In this document: positions 1-11,487 of the stretch, one piece after another
How positions within the stretch are numbered: the first letter of the stretch is position 1
How the letters are laid out: each line of letters opens with the position of its first letter
Assembly: GCF_020283565.1 (NCBI RefSeq)
Contig: NC_060065.1
Coordinates: forward strand, 52,440,409 to 52,504,408
Direction: 5' to 3'
Origin: Trifolium pratense
Taxonomy: Eukaryota > Streptophyta > Magnoliopsida > Fabales > Fabaceae
Length of the DNA stretch: 64,000 nt
The notes under the pieces: generated by a model
What the model saw: the letters and a program-made list of their open reading frames with translations, nothing else
Told to the model about the DNA's origin: nothing
Database searches by the model: none
Position numbers and translations under genes: made by a program

Positions 1-13
1 AATAATTAATAGT

Positions 14-17
<4 letters not shown>

Positions 18-88
<71 letters not shown>

Positions 89-97
89 TTGTTGTTG

Positions 98-174
<77 letters not shown>

Positions 175-175
175 T
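18..175. repeat. Trinucleotide microsatellite (ATT/GTT/ATG)
   Basis: A compound trinucleotide array runs from (ATT)n through a short GTT block to a clean (ATG)n run. It ends about 20 bases before a possible exon. It is seen directly in the sequence and is likely highly length-polymorphic. Confidence 0.95.
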
Positions 176-198
176 AGTAATAATTGCAATATATTCAG

Positions 199-291
199 GG
201 AAACACATGTGAAGAGCTCCCTGAGTTTCTTCTTGGAACCTGCCGCCTTAACCATCTGGATGCCTCTAAAGTAGTTAGTCTAAAGCCTTGA
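199..291 (+). pseudogene. Possible SEC14-like C-terminal exon fragment
   Basis: After a TTCAG acceptor at 194-198, an open frame (aca tgt gaa gag at 205-216) runs to a TGA at 289-291. It contains ELPEFLLGTC, which resembles the ELPEFLGGTC motif near the end of SEC14-type lipid-transfer domains. Only about 30 residues are visible and the rest of the gene would lie left of the window. It could be the true last exon of a neighbouring gene or a relic. The family call rests on one short motif. Confidence 0.3.
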
Positions 292-1500
292 TTTTCAATG
301 AAACTTGTGACAAAAGTACATTTTGGAAGAGAGAATTCCAAGTTGCAAATGTAGATAATTGAAATTGAAATTCTACATTCTTGTCTTCATATACCTGATT
401 TCAGAAATCATTGTTCAGCGAATTTGAATCACACGCCAGTTTATGTGGTGCTGTAAGCATTGTTAGGATGAATGGTCTGGTAGGAGTGGTAAAATAAAAA
501 GTTGCATTCGTTCATTAAAATTGACTGTTTTTTTTTGTCTCCGATTTAAAGCGTCTTTCATTCCTCATTCCTTAGCAATTGTGTGTAGATAGGCAATGAA
601 ATCTTAGCAGTTTTTCTCTTCTGAGTAAACCAAAGAATCTCAACAGATAACTATGGACACTACTCAAGATAATTTTAATTCATTTAAAAGATTGATCTCT
701 TACAACATATGTTTTTCCATATACATTGACCATAGACCGAATTCTTGACCAAATGGTTAAGGGATCAGAAGGGATGGATCCTTTTGTGTGGGGTTTTCAC
801 ATGAGAATGAGAGGATAAAGTGTGACCTCTTACTCTTCAAAAGGCAAGAGAAACCAATAACTAGTTTATATGTGATGACTTTGAATGGTATGAGATCACA
901 CTTTACTCTCGTGTGAAAATCACACTTAAGAAATTCCATTTTTGGGATCCAAATGTATACCATTAGCGTTATACTATGCATTATATATTTGAGAAGATAG
1001 ATTTTGAATTCATTTCATGTAACTACATAATTTAATCCAAATTATGAACATTACTTTAGATGAAATTATGTTATTATTTTTCATGAATTTTAACTCAATT
1101 AGTAAAATTGTGAAATTTAATCAAAAGTATTTCTAATATAGATGACTCGTAATAATAATAGTGTCATAAAAAGGGAGCTGATAGGAGCATTTAGGAGTGA
1201 AATGCAAGTATTAGCATTGTGAAACATAACTGTACTTGTACCAATTATAAGTGAGTGAACTTACATACTACCTACCAATCCAACCAACGACCTTAACACA
1301 TGATACATCATACCAAAGTGAGTTGGCCCCTCTTTTAAGTTAAACTATTGTTCGAGGTGCTCCTAAATATAATGTACAAGGACAACACTTTCTCCAACAA
1401 GATTAAATCCCATGATAAGATATTGTTATTGATTGTTTTCCATTAAGTACATGATGAATTTGAAATGAACTAGTTAGTAGTACTTGTAATAAAACTTACA
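292..1500. other. AT-rich non-coding stretch with a small foldback
   Basis: No convincing gene is seen. An imperfect inverted repeat lies at about 776-960: TTTTCACATGAGAATGAGAG on the left pairs with CTCTCGTGTGAAAA on the right, followed outward by GGATCC-containing arms. It is probably an old MITE relic. The rest is AT-rich without recognisable motifs. Confidence 0.4.
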
Positions 1501-1529
1501 AGAGGAACTCCTCTATCGAGGGTAGTACT

Positions 1530-4200
1530 TTTGTCTTGCAGGTTAAGGCACGTCGAAGTGGTACGATTCGGGGAGCTAAAAAAGTTTTGGCAGGATGGCT
1601 CTGTGATCTGCGTGGAACGCAGGGTATGAAGATGTATGAAACACGTGGCCTGTGTGAGACGCGTGTCACGTGTGGATTGGCTGAAGTTGATGGTGTGACA
1701 CGCGAGTTTTTCTGCGTGAAACGCAGATGCGTGGGAAAACGTGAGCAGGGTTTTCAAAATTTGATTTTTTTTTTCTCCTCTTCCCTCATTCCATCAGTTA
1801 CACTTCCAAACTGTCCCACTTCTCTTTCTCACCCAACCCATCTCCAATCTACCTTTGACTCCTAATCAATCACCATCATTTCCTCATCTATTCCCTTTCC
1901 TCCATATTTCTCAACAAAAAAATAATAAAAAAAAATTCCCCCAATTTACACCAATTCTACCCACAAAAGTCTAACCCTTTTTCACCAAATTTTATTCATT
2001 ATGTTGAGAAGAATGACTGATAGAGGGAAGGAAAAGAGTGTGGCATCTTCCTCTCCACCGGAACCACAAAAAAAAATAAAAAAATAAAGAGAACTCTGAG
2101 GAAGATTGGTGCTTCTAAGGAGGGTTCTACTTCTAGAACTAGTGGTTCTTCTAGACAACCACCACAAGAGGCATTAGTACCTCCACCAGTACCACAAGCG
2201 ATGCATGCTGCTGCTGGGAACAGATTTTTGAGTCCTATGGGTCGTTAGAGGTTCCGTCAAATTCGTTCCTTCAAGTTCAACCAAGAGCAGACTTTTGACG
2301 ATGCTATGAGGAGTGTCCCTGAAATCTATAGGGAACTAAATCGAAGGCAGTGGGTGTTCTTCAATTCTATCATCTAGAAGAGCAACATAATTGTGGCTAG
2401 GGAGTTCTATGCAAATGCTTATCAGTCGGGTAATGTTACGTTCAAGTTTGAAAGTGTGGTCAGTGGTGTGAAGGTAAATTTTTTTGCTAATGCTCTTAAT
2501 ACTTTGCTTAAGCCTGAGATCTCTCCGGCATGTCAGCTGGAGCACTTGCTGTTGGAAACTAAGAAGGGGAGTTGGAAGGAACCCCAAAGGAGGGAAGTTA
2601 GGGACTATTGTTGTAGGCCTAACATTAAGTGGTTGAAGTATAAGGGAGGCTCTTTTCCGACAAAAATCAAGATGATAAATTTTAAGCCAATTGCTAGAGC
2701 ATGTGCAGGTTTTTACGTGAGGAATTTTGATAGTGTGTCCAATCATTCAGAATATCAGATTGAAAATGCTCTGGGGGTTAAGGCAATTTCAGAGGGGAAA
2801 GAGATTGTATAGGGCGGCTTTTGAGCAAAAGTTTGAAGGAAATTACCCAAAATAAGGCGGGTGTTTGCCGCCTTGGTCATGCTAGTTTGATTCATGCCTT
2901 ATGTGCGAACCAAGGTGTGCCAGGTCTAGATGAAGATGGTGATGATTTTCTGGATCCTATTAAAGCATTGATTGGTGCTTGGTTATACAAGTGGAAGGTT
3001 GGTCCGGTTTTGTCTGATCCGGAGTCCACTGATGATGATGAGGGTAATGATGAGGCTGAGATAGATGGGTTCACCAGTGGGGCTCCTATGGGTGATGGTG
3101 TGCCCAATGCAGGAGTGCAATTCCAAGAGTTCCAAGTACCGTAAATCACTCCAGCAGTGTACCAGTATAGAGCTAATGAATTGGGGGCCTTCTTGAATCA
3201 GAAGTTCTCGATCTTGAGGAGGTGAACTACTATGACAAGGAATCTGAAAAGTGGAAGCAAGCGATGGAGTATAGGCAGATGGTGGCGCCGAGCGCTTTCT
3301 ATCCGTGCTATCCGACGGAAGCGGCGTGTGTGGCTGGGCAGGAACGCCGAATGCGTCAATATCAAGCTCGTCAAGTGAGCAATTTGAGGACTTACCGGTG
3401 TATTAGGTTTTCTGCGAATGATGGTTGTATGGACTTCGTGCATAACTCTAGGGCAGCTGAGGCCCAACCCTCTCATGACCCGACTATGAATCAGGACCAT
3501 CCCACTTATCTCTCCTTGCCCTACTACTATTTTATGTTGCTGTTTGGATGTTGCTTGCCTGCCTGTTGCGTGTAATAATTTGTTTGGATTTATCTTGGAC
3601 CCGTATTTTTCACTTTACTTTGCCTTTAATGAATGCATGCACCGTTTGATATAAATTTTGTTGTATATTGGCTTTTGATATCTTGAATTTGCGGTGCAAT
3701 TGATCTTGATATGATGGATTGAACGACAAGACAAGAGAACATTCACATGTTTGACCGCTCGATGATCCGGCCATAAACCGTGAGTATTTGAGCCCAAATA
3801 CTATGCTTTATTTGATGTGTGATTCCACAACATTTCTCATTCTCTTGGGTTTATGTGCGTTCTTTTAATTAGTTGATTGCAATGAATGACTCATGAGGCA
3901 ATTTCTTTGGTAACTTGAGCCTTATTCTTGCCACCCTATGCATGATTTATCCGTTCCTAAACCACTAAGCTTAAAGAAAAATGTTGTTTCTATCTCCCAA
4001 GTTTAAATTTGTTCTTATCAAATTGGAAAAGAAAAAAAAAAATTTGGAGATTAGAATAGCTTACTTATGATTTTTGCACCTTGCAAATCATTAAGTTTGG
4101 GGTTGCCTTTGGAACTTGGCAACTTTCTAAGTTGGGGTGGGTGTACTTGAGAACCATTATTTTGTGAAAATAAAAATAAAAATAAAAAATTTAAAAGAAA
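1530..4200 (+). mobile_element. Decayed plant transposon/retrotransposon fragment
   Basis: This stretch holds a leader rich in 'CGTG' and 'GTGAAACGC' words, a broken ORF (listed separately), and a 3' part with 'AAGTTTGGGGTTGC' and 'AAGTTGGGGTGGGTG' at about 4090-4145. Such words are typical of the non-coding ends of plant Ty3/gypsy-derived elements carrying this ORF type. No LTR pair, inverted termini or target duplication was found, so the borders are approximate. Confidence 0.5.
2001..3575 (+). pseudogene. Putative plant transposon protein ORF, broken
   Basis: A reading path starts at the ATG at 2001 and is interrupted many times. There is a frameshift in the A-rich tract near 2070-2090, in-frame stops at about 2247 and 2377, and frame changes near 2812 and 3145-3220. 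The recoverable body (2393-2812) includes REFYANAYQ and a central region that resembles the putative plant transposon protein family found in legume and other plant elements. The C-terminal part (2821-3144) is acidic, with a DDDEGNDEAE stretch. The family is recognised by general resemblance only. With this many lesions it cannot make a full protein. Confidence 0.55.
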
Positions 4201-4526
4201 GAAAGAGGCACACAATAGTGTGAAATGTGTTGCAAAGTCAATCTAGATTACTGAACAAAAAAATTATTTCGTCTGCCATATTATTTGAAATGAAGTTCCT
4301 TTTATAGAGCTAGAGAAGAGAGTGGTTGAGAAAAGAATCTTTAAAAAAACATAGAGTTGTTGGAATTGAATCCGATGTAGAGTACAACAATAATAATGAA
4401 CAAAACAATGATTAATTCAAGAACAACAAAAAAACAAAAAAAAATAAAGAAAGAAAAATAATTTGATAAATAAGTGTAATAGACTTCTAGTTCTAACCAT
4501 TTATTTGATCTTCATAAGCCATATAA

Positions 4527-6355
4527 TCATGTCATGATTGTTTCTATCTTAGGAACCATCTCCAAAAAATTCAACTCATTCTTTTTACAATTCGTTTCCA
4601 CAAGTGTATCCCTTTGTGTAGGAATTATAACACCCTCATGTTGTGCATTAAGGATGTTTTTGATTGTATCCTCACTCACACCAAAAGCAGCTGCAAGTTC
4701 AGGTCCCATCAATGTCTTCATAAGTGATGTAGAACCTACCAAAAACTGTGGCTTGTTCTTCTTTGAAGAAGTTGTGAATCCAAAGAAATCTAGTTGTTCA
4801 CTACTTGATGCTATTTGACTGAATGCAAAGTATCTTGGTACAAAGAAAACATCTCCTTCTTTTATACTTGTGTCCATTGCATTGGTTCCATTTGGAAATA
4901 TTATTTGAATTCTACCTGAACCTTTTACTACTATGCCATATTCTGTTGCCCTTGGATTTACATGTGGTGTCATCATCGATCCCTGCGATAAAAAATAATG
5001 TTATTTCATTATCGAATATGCGGTCATGGACGTTTATTTAAAAGAGTACTACGAATAATAAAATTTGAATTGTTTACGGTATGAGTGTGATCGGCTGACT
5101 GCACACAGTCAACCACATCTAGATAGTCCAATCAAGACCTTGAAAATTAAAATATCGTGTTTGAAATTTGAACTATATGATCTTGATTGATCGATCAAGA
5201 TGTAATTGGCTGGATCTAGATTTTGTGCAATTGGAGAGAGGTGACTGCATTGCAGTCGGTCATATCTAAACCGTTTGATTAAGATCAGACGGTCCAGATA
5301 TTTAGCTTGAATTTTATATTTAAAAACAGTTAAAATATGGACTTTCCGATATTGATCGGACGATCCATATGTTCTGACTGCATGCAGTGTGACTGGCTGA
5401 CTGCACACGCTCCAATTCCGTAATTGGCTGTGTGCAGTAATGGACTGTGACTGCACACAACCTAGTTCATTATGAATAACTATTGAACAATACTTGGCTT
5501 GCATACCGGTTTGAGATTGACGTGATAAATGCCAATGCCGGAACTTTTGAGAGGAGAATACTCGGAACCGTCTAGAGCAACGCTCCAACCATAACTATTT
5601 TTGAAATCTGGTTTTCTGTCATAGAGATTGCAAGAATGAGGTGATTTATGGGCAACATTGTCTCTTTTATTGTTTTCTATCTCATCACCAAATACAGATT
5701 CCAATAGCTTCCTCCAAGACCAACTTGCTTTTTTCTCTACTTCTTCAATATCAACTTCATCTTCTTGATCTTGCATCATTTTCTTCATGTGGTGCAGTTT
5801 TTCATCCTCTTTTAGTTGAAGGAATTTGGTCCATAAGCTTGAGGCTTTGGAATGTGAATGGCCTACGTGCACAATTGGACCCTCATGTTGCTGAGTGAAA
5901 AGTTTCTTCAACTCTGATTCCGATACCTGTGATCGAGTTAACCATTGAACACATTAATTAATTTGCCTGCCATGAATATTGTGTCGGTGTCAGATACCGA
6001 CATATGTCAGCACAAACACACACCTTGAATTGATATGTTAGAGGCTAACTTTGTAAAAAAAACAAATTGAGAAATGGAAAATTATTATTAATTAAAGTGA
6101 TACTAACGAAGTTATTACTCGATTAGTTGTCTTACATTAAAAGCGGATTCAAGGACTTCAGGCTGGAATCCGGAAAGTACTGACACTGGATTGGATCCTC
6201 CTCCAATATAGAAAGACTGCAAACATATAAATCAACCATATTAATGAATTAATTAGCAAGATTAACAAAACTATATGTAAATGTATTGATTGATTATACA
6301 AATGCATATATATACCTGGAAAATGCCCAGTCCTAAACTCTCAGAGGGGTCAATG
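4527..6355 (-). pseudogene. Vicilin-like cupin gene, 3' exons only (5' end lost)
   Basis: Four minus-strand exons with GT-AG borders can be joined in frame: 6316-6355, 6136-6216, 5507-5926 and 4527-4982, about 331 residues ending at TGA 4527-4529. The last exon holds the C-terminal cupin barrel: MTPHVNPRATEYGIVVKGSG, then IQIIFPNG, then GDVFFVPRYFAF. An acidic linker (DQEDEVDIEEVEKK) precedes it in the third exon. This layout matches bicupin vicilin-like seed storage proteins of the At2g18540/At4g36700 type, normally around 500 residues. The N-terminal cupin and signal peptide exons are absent. A retrotransposon sits 33 bp upstream of the first surviving exon, inside an intron. No cupin exon is visible on its far side (17710-18590), where AT-rich PRP3 upstream sequence follows. 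The surviving exons have no frameshift, so damage looks recent. Confidence 0.8.
5040..5480. repeat. Intronic repeat relic with TGACTGCACAC motifs
   Basis: The cupin intron 4983-5506 contains several direct and inverted copies of a TGACTGCACACA / TGTGTGCAGTCA word, at about 5096, 5240, 5380-5410 and 5430-5460. Between them lie 'GATCAGACGGTCCAGATA'-like segments. This looks like a small transposon remnant. No clean terminal repeats were identified. Confidence 0.35.
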
Positions 6356-6388
6356 CTGCAAATAATATGAAGCTTTTAGAATCCTTAG

Positions 6389-6821
6389 TGATCGTGTTGA
6401 CCAGAATGATGCGACTTCGCCGGCGTTTGCGGTGGTTGAGAGCGTTTGAGACCCCTGTTGGAGCGGAGGGGGGTTGTGTACCTGCAGGCACTCCGACGCT
6501 CAAGTCAGTATGTGTGTAAGGTTTTCTTAGCTATAAAAATGCGTACCTTGCAAATGAAGTGGAGATGCATATATATAGCCCCCATCGCTGGGCTAAGGCC
6601 CTTGATGGCATTAATGGCCATCAAGTGACTGCCGGAAAACGGCTAAGGAGCCATGATGTGCAGTTAATGCTCATCATTCCGGTGTCTTAGACGTTACAGA
6701 AGCCATAGAGAAGTAGCCGTTGGTATCCCGAGCATTTATGGTGTGGCCGGTGGGTAAGGGTCAACTCGACTACACAAGCTCGTTAGAATCTGTACCGAGC
6801 TTCTAAGCTCGGCCCAGAACA
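6389..6821 (-). repeat. 3' LTR of the Tat element
   Basis: The downstream LTR in minus orientation, preceded by the polypurine tract at about 6822-6835. It abuts the CTTAG target duplication next to the truncated cupin gene. Its T at 6585 is the single difference from the other LTR. Confidence 0.93.
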
Positions 6822-7127
6822 GGAGCCCCCCAAGTTGTTATGCTCTTAATTGAGGATAATAACTTTGGAGTCACCATCTGATGCTGTATGAGGGAAACGG
6901 CACTTCAGGAGCGTTTGCTCAATTTCTCGAGGAAATTTGAGCGATAACTCCCATGATCTGCTTGGTTGATAGTCAAGGCTTTCAGGTGAGTCTATGCTAT
7001 TTTCCAGAACAGTCAACTCTGGAGCTTGTGCACGTTAGACTGGTCAGTCTTTGGGAATTGCAGCCGCCCATTTATTTGTTGTGGGCCTTTTAACAAAGGT
7101 ATTGGGCTTTCTTGAAAAGAGGCAAGT

Positions 7128-7145
7128 TTTTCTTATAAATACCTT
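7128..7145 (+). promoter_or_regulatory. TATA box for the small antisense gene
   Basis: CTTATAAATACC at about 7132-7143 lies about 40-50 bp upstream of the ATG at 7184 on the plus strand, opposite to gag-pol. It is a strong plant TATA match. Activity is inferred. Confidence 0.55.
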
Positions 7146-7183
7146 GCTGCTTTTTCTAACCCTTGTGTTTTTAGGCAAGTAAG

Positions 7184-7507
7184 ATGGAACGGCAGAATAC
7201 CAAAGAAGTTGCTGATAAGAAGAGTTCTCACAAAGGAAAGGGAACCATGCCAAGCCGGCCTCAACCCCCTCGCCGGTCTGTTCGTTTGAGGCGTCCCACA
7301 AAGGCCAAGTTTGAGACGATCGTACTTTCTTCCGATTCTTCTGACTTGGATGAGACCGATGAAGATTATGCTGAGTTCCTGAAGGTGTATAAGCCTGAGG
7401 ACTCATACCCTCAAGTTTCAGCCTCTAGCGGCGAGGAAGGCTCTCAGAAGACGGTGGAATCCAAGCCTGTAGTCGTAGTGGAAGTTGATTCGGATAACGA
7501 GCAGTAG
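7184..7507 (+). CDS. Small antisense ORF of the Tat element, 107 aa
   Basis: This intact ORF lies on the strand opposite gag-pol, between the 3' LTR and the larger antisense gene. The N-terminal half is basic (RRSVRLRRPTKAKF, residues about 31-44) and could bind nucleic acid or act as a nuclear signal. The C-terminal half is acidic. It has two hydrophobic runs next to Ser/Asp/Glu, IVLSSDSSDLDE (about 47-58) and VVVVEVDSDNE (about 96-106), which fit the pattern of SUMO-interaction motifs. A TATA box lies just upstream and AATAATAATAAAG at about 7566 could help polyadenylation. I recognise no family. The function is unknown; a nuclear, SUMO-linked role is inference from motifs only. Confidence 0.6.
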   Translation: MERQNTKEVADKKSSHKGKGTMPSRPQPPRRSVRLRRPTKAKFETIVLSSDSSDLDETDEDYAEFLKVYKPEDSYPQVSASSGEEGSQKTVESKPVVVVEVDSDNEQ

Positions 7508-8089
7508 ATGCTCGTTCCCCCTTTCCCCTTTGCTTCCTGATTTGTATTTTGGCTTTCCGCCCTTTATAATAATAATAATAAAGTTGATTGTTTCTAGTCT
7601 TTTTCTTTCGAAATTCACAATTATTGATCTGCACATTTTATCGCGAGCGTACATTTAGTTTCGGAGCCCACAGTTCTCGAACTGCACATTTTATCGCGAG
7701 CATGCGTTTGGTTTCGAGTGTTTACCAACACCGTAGGTATCGTAAGGGATCCCTTTGATTTCGCGAAAATCTCGGATGGCCGTGTCGCACGTTATCCTCC
7801 GAGATCATTGCGTGTTGATTTTCGCGAGATTTGCGTGCAGATGGAAGTGATTTGAAGGGACGAGTCGTTTCGTTTCCTTGCGCCACGTGTGTGAGCTACC
7901 CAAATAGCACTTGAGTGGCTATTTGAAATGTTTCAAATTCCGAGGCTTTATCTGGGCCGTTGGATTTTCGCGCCCTTTGGTTTTTTGGGAGGGTGCTTCT
8001 GGATCGTTGGATTGTTTCCTATCGCACCCGTTGGATTAAGGCAACGGTCCAGATTCGAGGCGGCGTGACCTGGTGTATGCGGTCGCATT

Positions 8090-8104
8090 TGTCTATATAT
8101 ATGA
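8090..8104 (+). promoter_or_regulatory. TATA box for the spliced antisense gene
   Basis: CTATATATATGAGG at about 8092-8105 is followed at about 175 bp by a splice donor (GTAAGT at 8281) and at about 570 bp by the coding exon. It is likely the core promoter of the antisense transcript. Confidence 0.5.
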
Positions 8105-8667
8105 GGAAGGATGATTTTTTCGAAACTTTACAGTTTCCTTGCATCCTTCGCTCAGTTTCTTCTCCTTCTCCTACCCTCTCCGCCTTCCAAACTTCAAGCT
8201 TCGTGAGTTCAAGCTGTTTCTTTGGCGTGTTTCTTTGATTGTCTTCACTCCGAAGCTTTTTCATCCTTTCCATTGATCAAGTAAGTGTTTCCTTTTACTT
8301 TCTCTGGTTTGAATGGTCTGTTTGCCTGATTAGGATAGATGTTTGATGGCTTGCCAAGGTCTTTTTAAGCAAAACTTTAGCGATTAAACTGCTTTAGACT
8401 TGGATGTTTTAGTTTTGGCCTTAGGTTGTTAGCGTAGTGCTTTTAGAAGCTTTAGGCTGGAAGTGCGCCCTTGTCTGGGTTTTTCGGCGCTCGTTTTTAG
8501 GGTTTTCGAATGGATTTCCCCCTTTGTTATTGTTTCGCGTTTGTGGCGAATGGACGACCACGCGCTCGCTATTATCCACGCCCTTTCACTTGATTTGGCG
8601 GTGGAAGGGTGGATTTGATATTGCGAATGTCGAATTCACATTTCCTTCCTCTGCTTTCAGGTATCCG

Positions 8668-10746
8668 ATGGAGGGCGACCAACCTAGACCAGAAGAGGGC
8701 TTACCGCGTTTGTCCGTAGACATTTCGTGGGTAGCGAATGAGGTTCGAGAGACGCCCTCTATCTTCTCCGGGTGCACTGGTGGGCATAAGGAGATGTTTT
8801 ACGAAGTGGAGGATCCTAGTGTTTCTCATTGGGAGATTCGGGTTCCTCCCCTCGGCCGGAGAATATGCTCTAACTGGGGTTGGGGAACGATCCCGGTGTA
8901 CCAGATTATTTTCGAGCACATGGGGTATCGCCTGCCCTTTACCGACTTAGAGGTCGCTGTGTTCCGATATTTGAGGGTAACGCCGTCGCAGCTGCACCCG
9001 AATTCCATGGCCTTTCTTCGAGCGTTTCAGGTGACGTGCAAGTTCCTGAATATTGTTCCTACCCTGAAGCTGTTCTTCCATGCCTTTTTCCTCCAACGCT
9101 CGTGTCCCAAGGGCGAAAGGGCCAAAGGGAAGGCGTCTAAAAGTGGTCAAGTCTTGGAGGGCAGTAAGTTTGGCTGGGTATCCTTTAGACAGAGGAAAAG
9201 TTTTTTCCGTATATATGAAGATTCGATCCGGGGTTTTAAGGAGAGGTACTACGCTGTCCGTCCCATCACCTCGGAGGGATGGAAGCACGTTTGTTACCGA
9301 GGACCCAAGAAAGATGTGCGCGGGGAGGTGGTCAGGGACCCGAGCGGTGTAGCTGTGGAGGCGGACTATGGGAGTTTTCCCTTTTATTGGAATAGGAGTC
9401 ATTATGATCTTCTTCCTCGGGATTTAACCATTACGAAATCCGACCTGAGCCCTGAGGAAGCGGCAGATTATAAGAGACTGGAAGACTATGTCGGGTCTTT
9501 TCCCCAGGTTTCCTTAGAGGATAGTAACGGTAACCTGATCCGAGATGAGGCGGGTCGTCCGCAAAAGGTTCCGAAGCTAATTGATACCAAGAGGCTACTG
9601 GCCTGTAAAACCGATGAGGATGTGGCCGCTTTTTTCCGTATGCTCGTACTTTGTGCTTTGTTATTTTGCTTTGCTTTTAGTTTTCCATCTGGTTTACTTT
9701 ACTGATCTTCTTTTTCCTTTGTTTGTGCAGTTGAAATGTCGAGTGCTCAGGCAAGACTTCGTCAGGCTAAAACTGCCAAGAAAAAGATTATGGAAGCTGC
9801 TGGTGGTTCGCATTCAATGCCTGCTGGTGGTTCGCATTCAATGCCTGCCAACTCTTCAATTCAGCAAAATCCCAGTCCTTCCCTCGAAATCATCGGAACC
9901 TCAGCGGAGAGACGTGTCCGTGAAGGGGATACCGAAGACACGAATTCTTCTCGCCAGCGTCGTAGGGTGGATGATGTCGATGATCTCATGAATTCGACGT
10001 CAGGTCTCCACAAGCTCGAGCCCGGCAAGCCTGCAGCCCACTTTGTTTTCCCTCCTGTTTATGCTCATGACCCGATCTTTGATGACCAGACGGAGATCTC
10101 CATATCAGAGCCTGATTCCGGCATTCTTTCTTCCCTGGGACCTACTGCCATTAGAGCTGAGATCGCCAAGCATTCAGTGGCGATGTTCAAACTTTTGGAG
10201 ATGGTGACTTTCCTGAATGGTCGGGAATGCCATTACCTTCAGGAGAGGGATGCCGCTCTCACAAAGCTGAAGGAGGTTTCCTGTCAACTGAGCTCGAGCC
10301 AAGCCGCTTTCTCGGAGTATAAAAAGCAGTATGCTCTTCAGCTGGAAGTGCAGGAGTCCCTAAAGACTGTACAGGCAAAGCTGGAAGAGGTTACCAGAGA
10401 AAGGGATGCGTCTTTGGCGAAGATAGAAGAGCTGGAGGGTCAGATTCAGGAGTTGAAGCTGAAGGTGGATGAGCGCGCTAAGCAGGTGGTTCCCGAAGCC
10501 GTTGATGAGGAGGAGAAGGTCGTAGATCCGGCTGGTGTTTATGCTGATTTTTCGCGAGCCCGTCTTGTTCAGACGATTATGGATCTGAACGACAGTATGA
10601 TTGATGCTGCGAGTTCCCAGTTTGCCAATGCCGTGGAGCAGTTGAAGATTGTGAATGCTGATAAGGATTTGATTGTTGAGGGTATAGATGAGGATAAGGT
10701 GGTGCTCGACGGAGCTATCGTCACCCCTCCCGAGGATGAGATGTAA
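8668..10746 (+). CDS. Spliced antisense gene of the Tat element, 661 aa
   Basis: Two coding exons, 8668-9637 and 9731-10746, join in frame across an intron with a CC|GTATGC donor and a TGTGCAG acceptor, giving 661 residues. A 5' UTR intron is also likely (donor 8281, acceptor ending 8660), placing the ATG eight bases into exon 2. Residues about 65-230 resemble the 'putative gypsy type transposon' domain (Transposase_28 type), with GYRLPFTDLEVAVF, PSQLHPNSMAF and FGWVSFRQR. The linker has a 24-bp tandem duplication (GGSHSMPA twice). Residues about 480-575 form a strong coiled coil, followed by an acidic tail. Antisense extra ORFs beyond pol are known in Tat-lineage elements such as Grande. Their role is unknown. 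No stops or frameshifts are present. Confidence 0.8.
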
Positions 10747-11487
10747 TCTTATTTTTCTTTTTTCTTGTAATTAATTTGCTTTCTTTTGGGCGCTTCGTTC
10801 GCCCTTTTGATGTATTTGATAGCTATGGCCCCTCGTGGTCTTTATATTTCAGTACTTTTATTTATCCACCTGCTCTTTTACCTTTGTCTCATCTAGATTT
10901 AGGCTTTGTATGGCGATGTTTTTAATTTCCTCCGAATGTTGAATCGATCGTTTGTATGCTCAATGCTTTTAGGTTTGCGCTTTTGATTATATTTTCGTTA
11001 TGACGACCTGTATGCTTGATGCTTTTGTTTGTTTGCGCTCGACCAATCTTGAGGTTTTTAACTTGGTAATTTTCCAAACATTCTATACGCCGAACTATTC
11101 GTTTCTTCGCGCTAGTGTGTGTTTGGATGGTGGTCATCGTTGTGGTAGCTGGTACCATTAGATGCCGGGCTTAGAAGGTGCGGGGAACCATTCTAAGTGT
11201 TTGGAGATGTTAATCCAAACTAACAACGAGGAGAGGGGCTGTTGTTAAGCTTTCCTCCTCGGGGTGTGAACATCCCATCGCGAGCTGGGGTTCTACCGGG
11301 CGTGTACTATGACGATGGTGCTCCGTGGTCTAGAGCTTTCCTCGCCAACATCATCGAGCTCAAAAACGTCTCGACTTTGTTTTATATTTTAAGATTCATG
11401 CCTGTACCTAAGCACTCCTCCGTTGTATAGGCGTGTTTCTCATGGGCGAAGACACAGCCTTCGTTGAGGGATGGTTTTGAACTTCTC
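10747..11487. other. Non-coding spacer between convergent Tat genes
   Basis: This 740-bp stretch separates the stop of the antisense gene (+) from the stop of gag-pol (-), so the two transcription units converge here. It has T-rich 3'-UTR-like sequence after 10746. No ORF with recognisable content was seen. Confidence 0.6.

Noticed and set aside
2336..2746. 136-codon minus-strand frame
   Set aside because: It overlaps the decayed transposon ORF on the plus strand, which has the recognisable motifs; the minus frame shows none.
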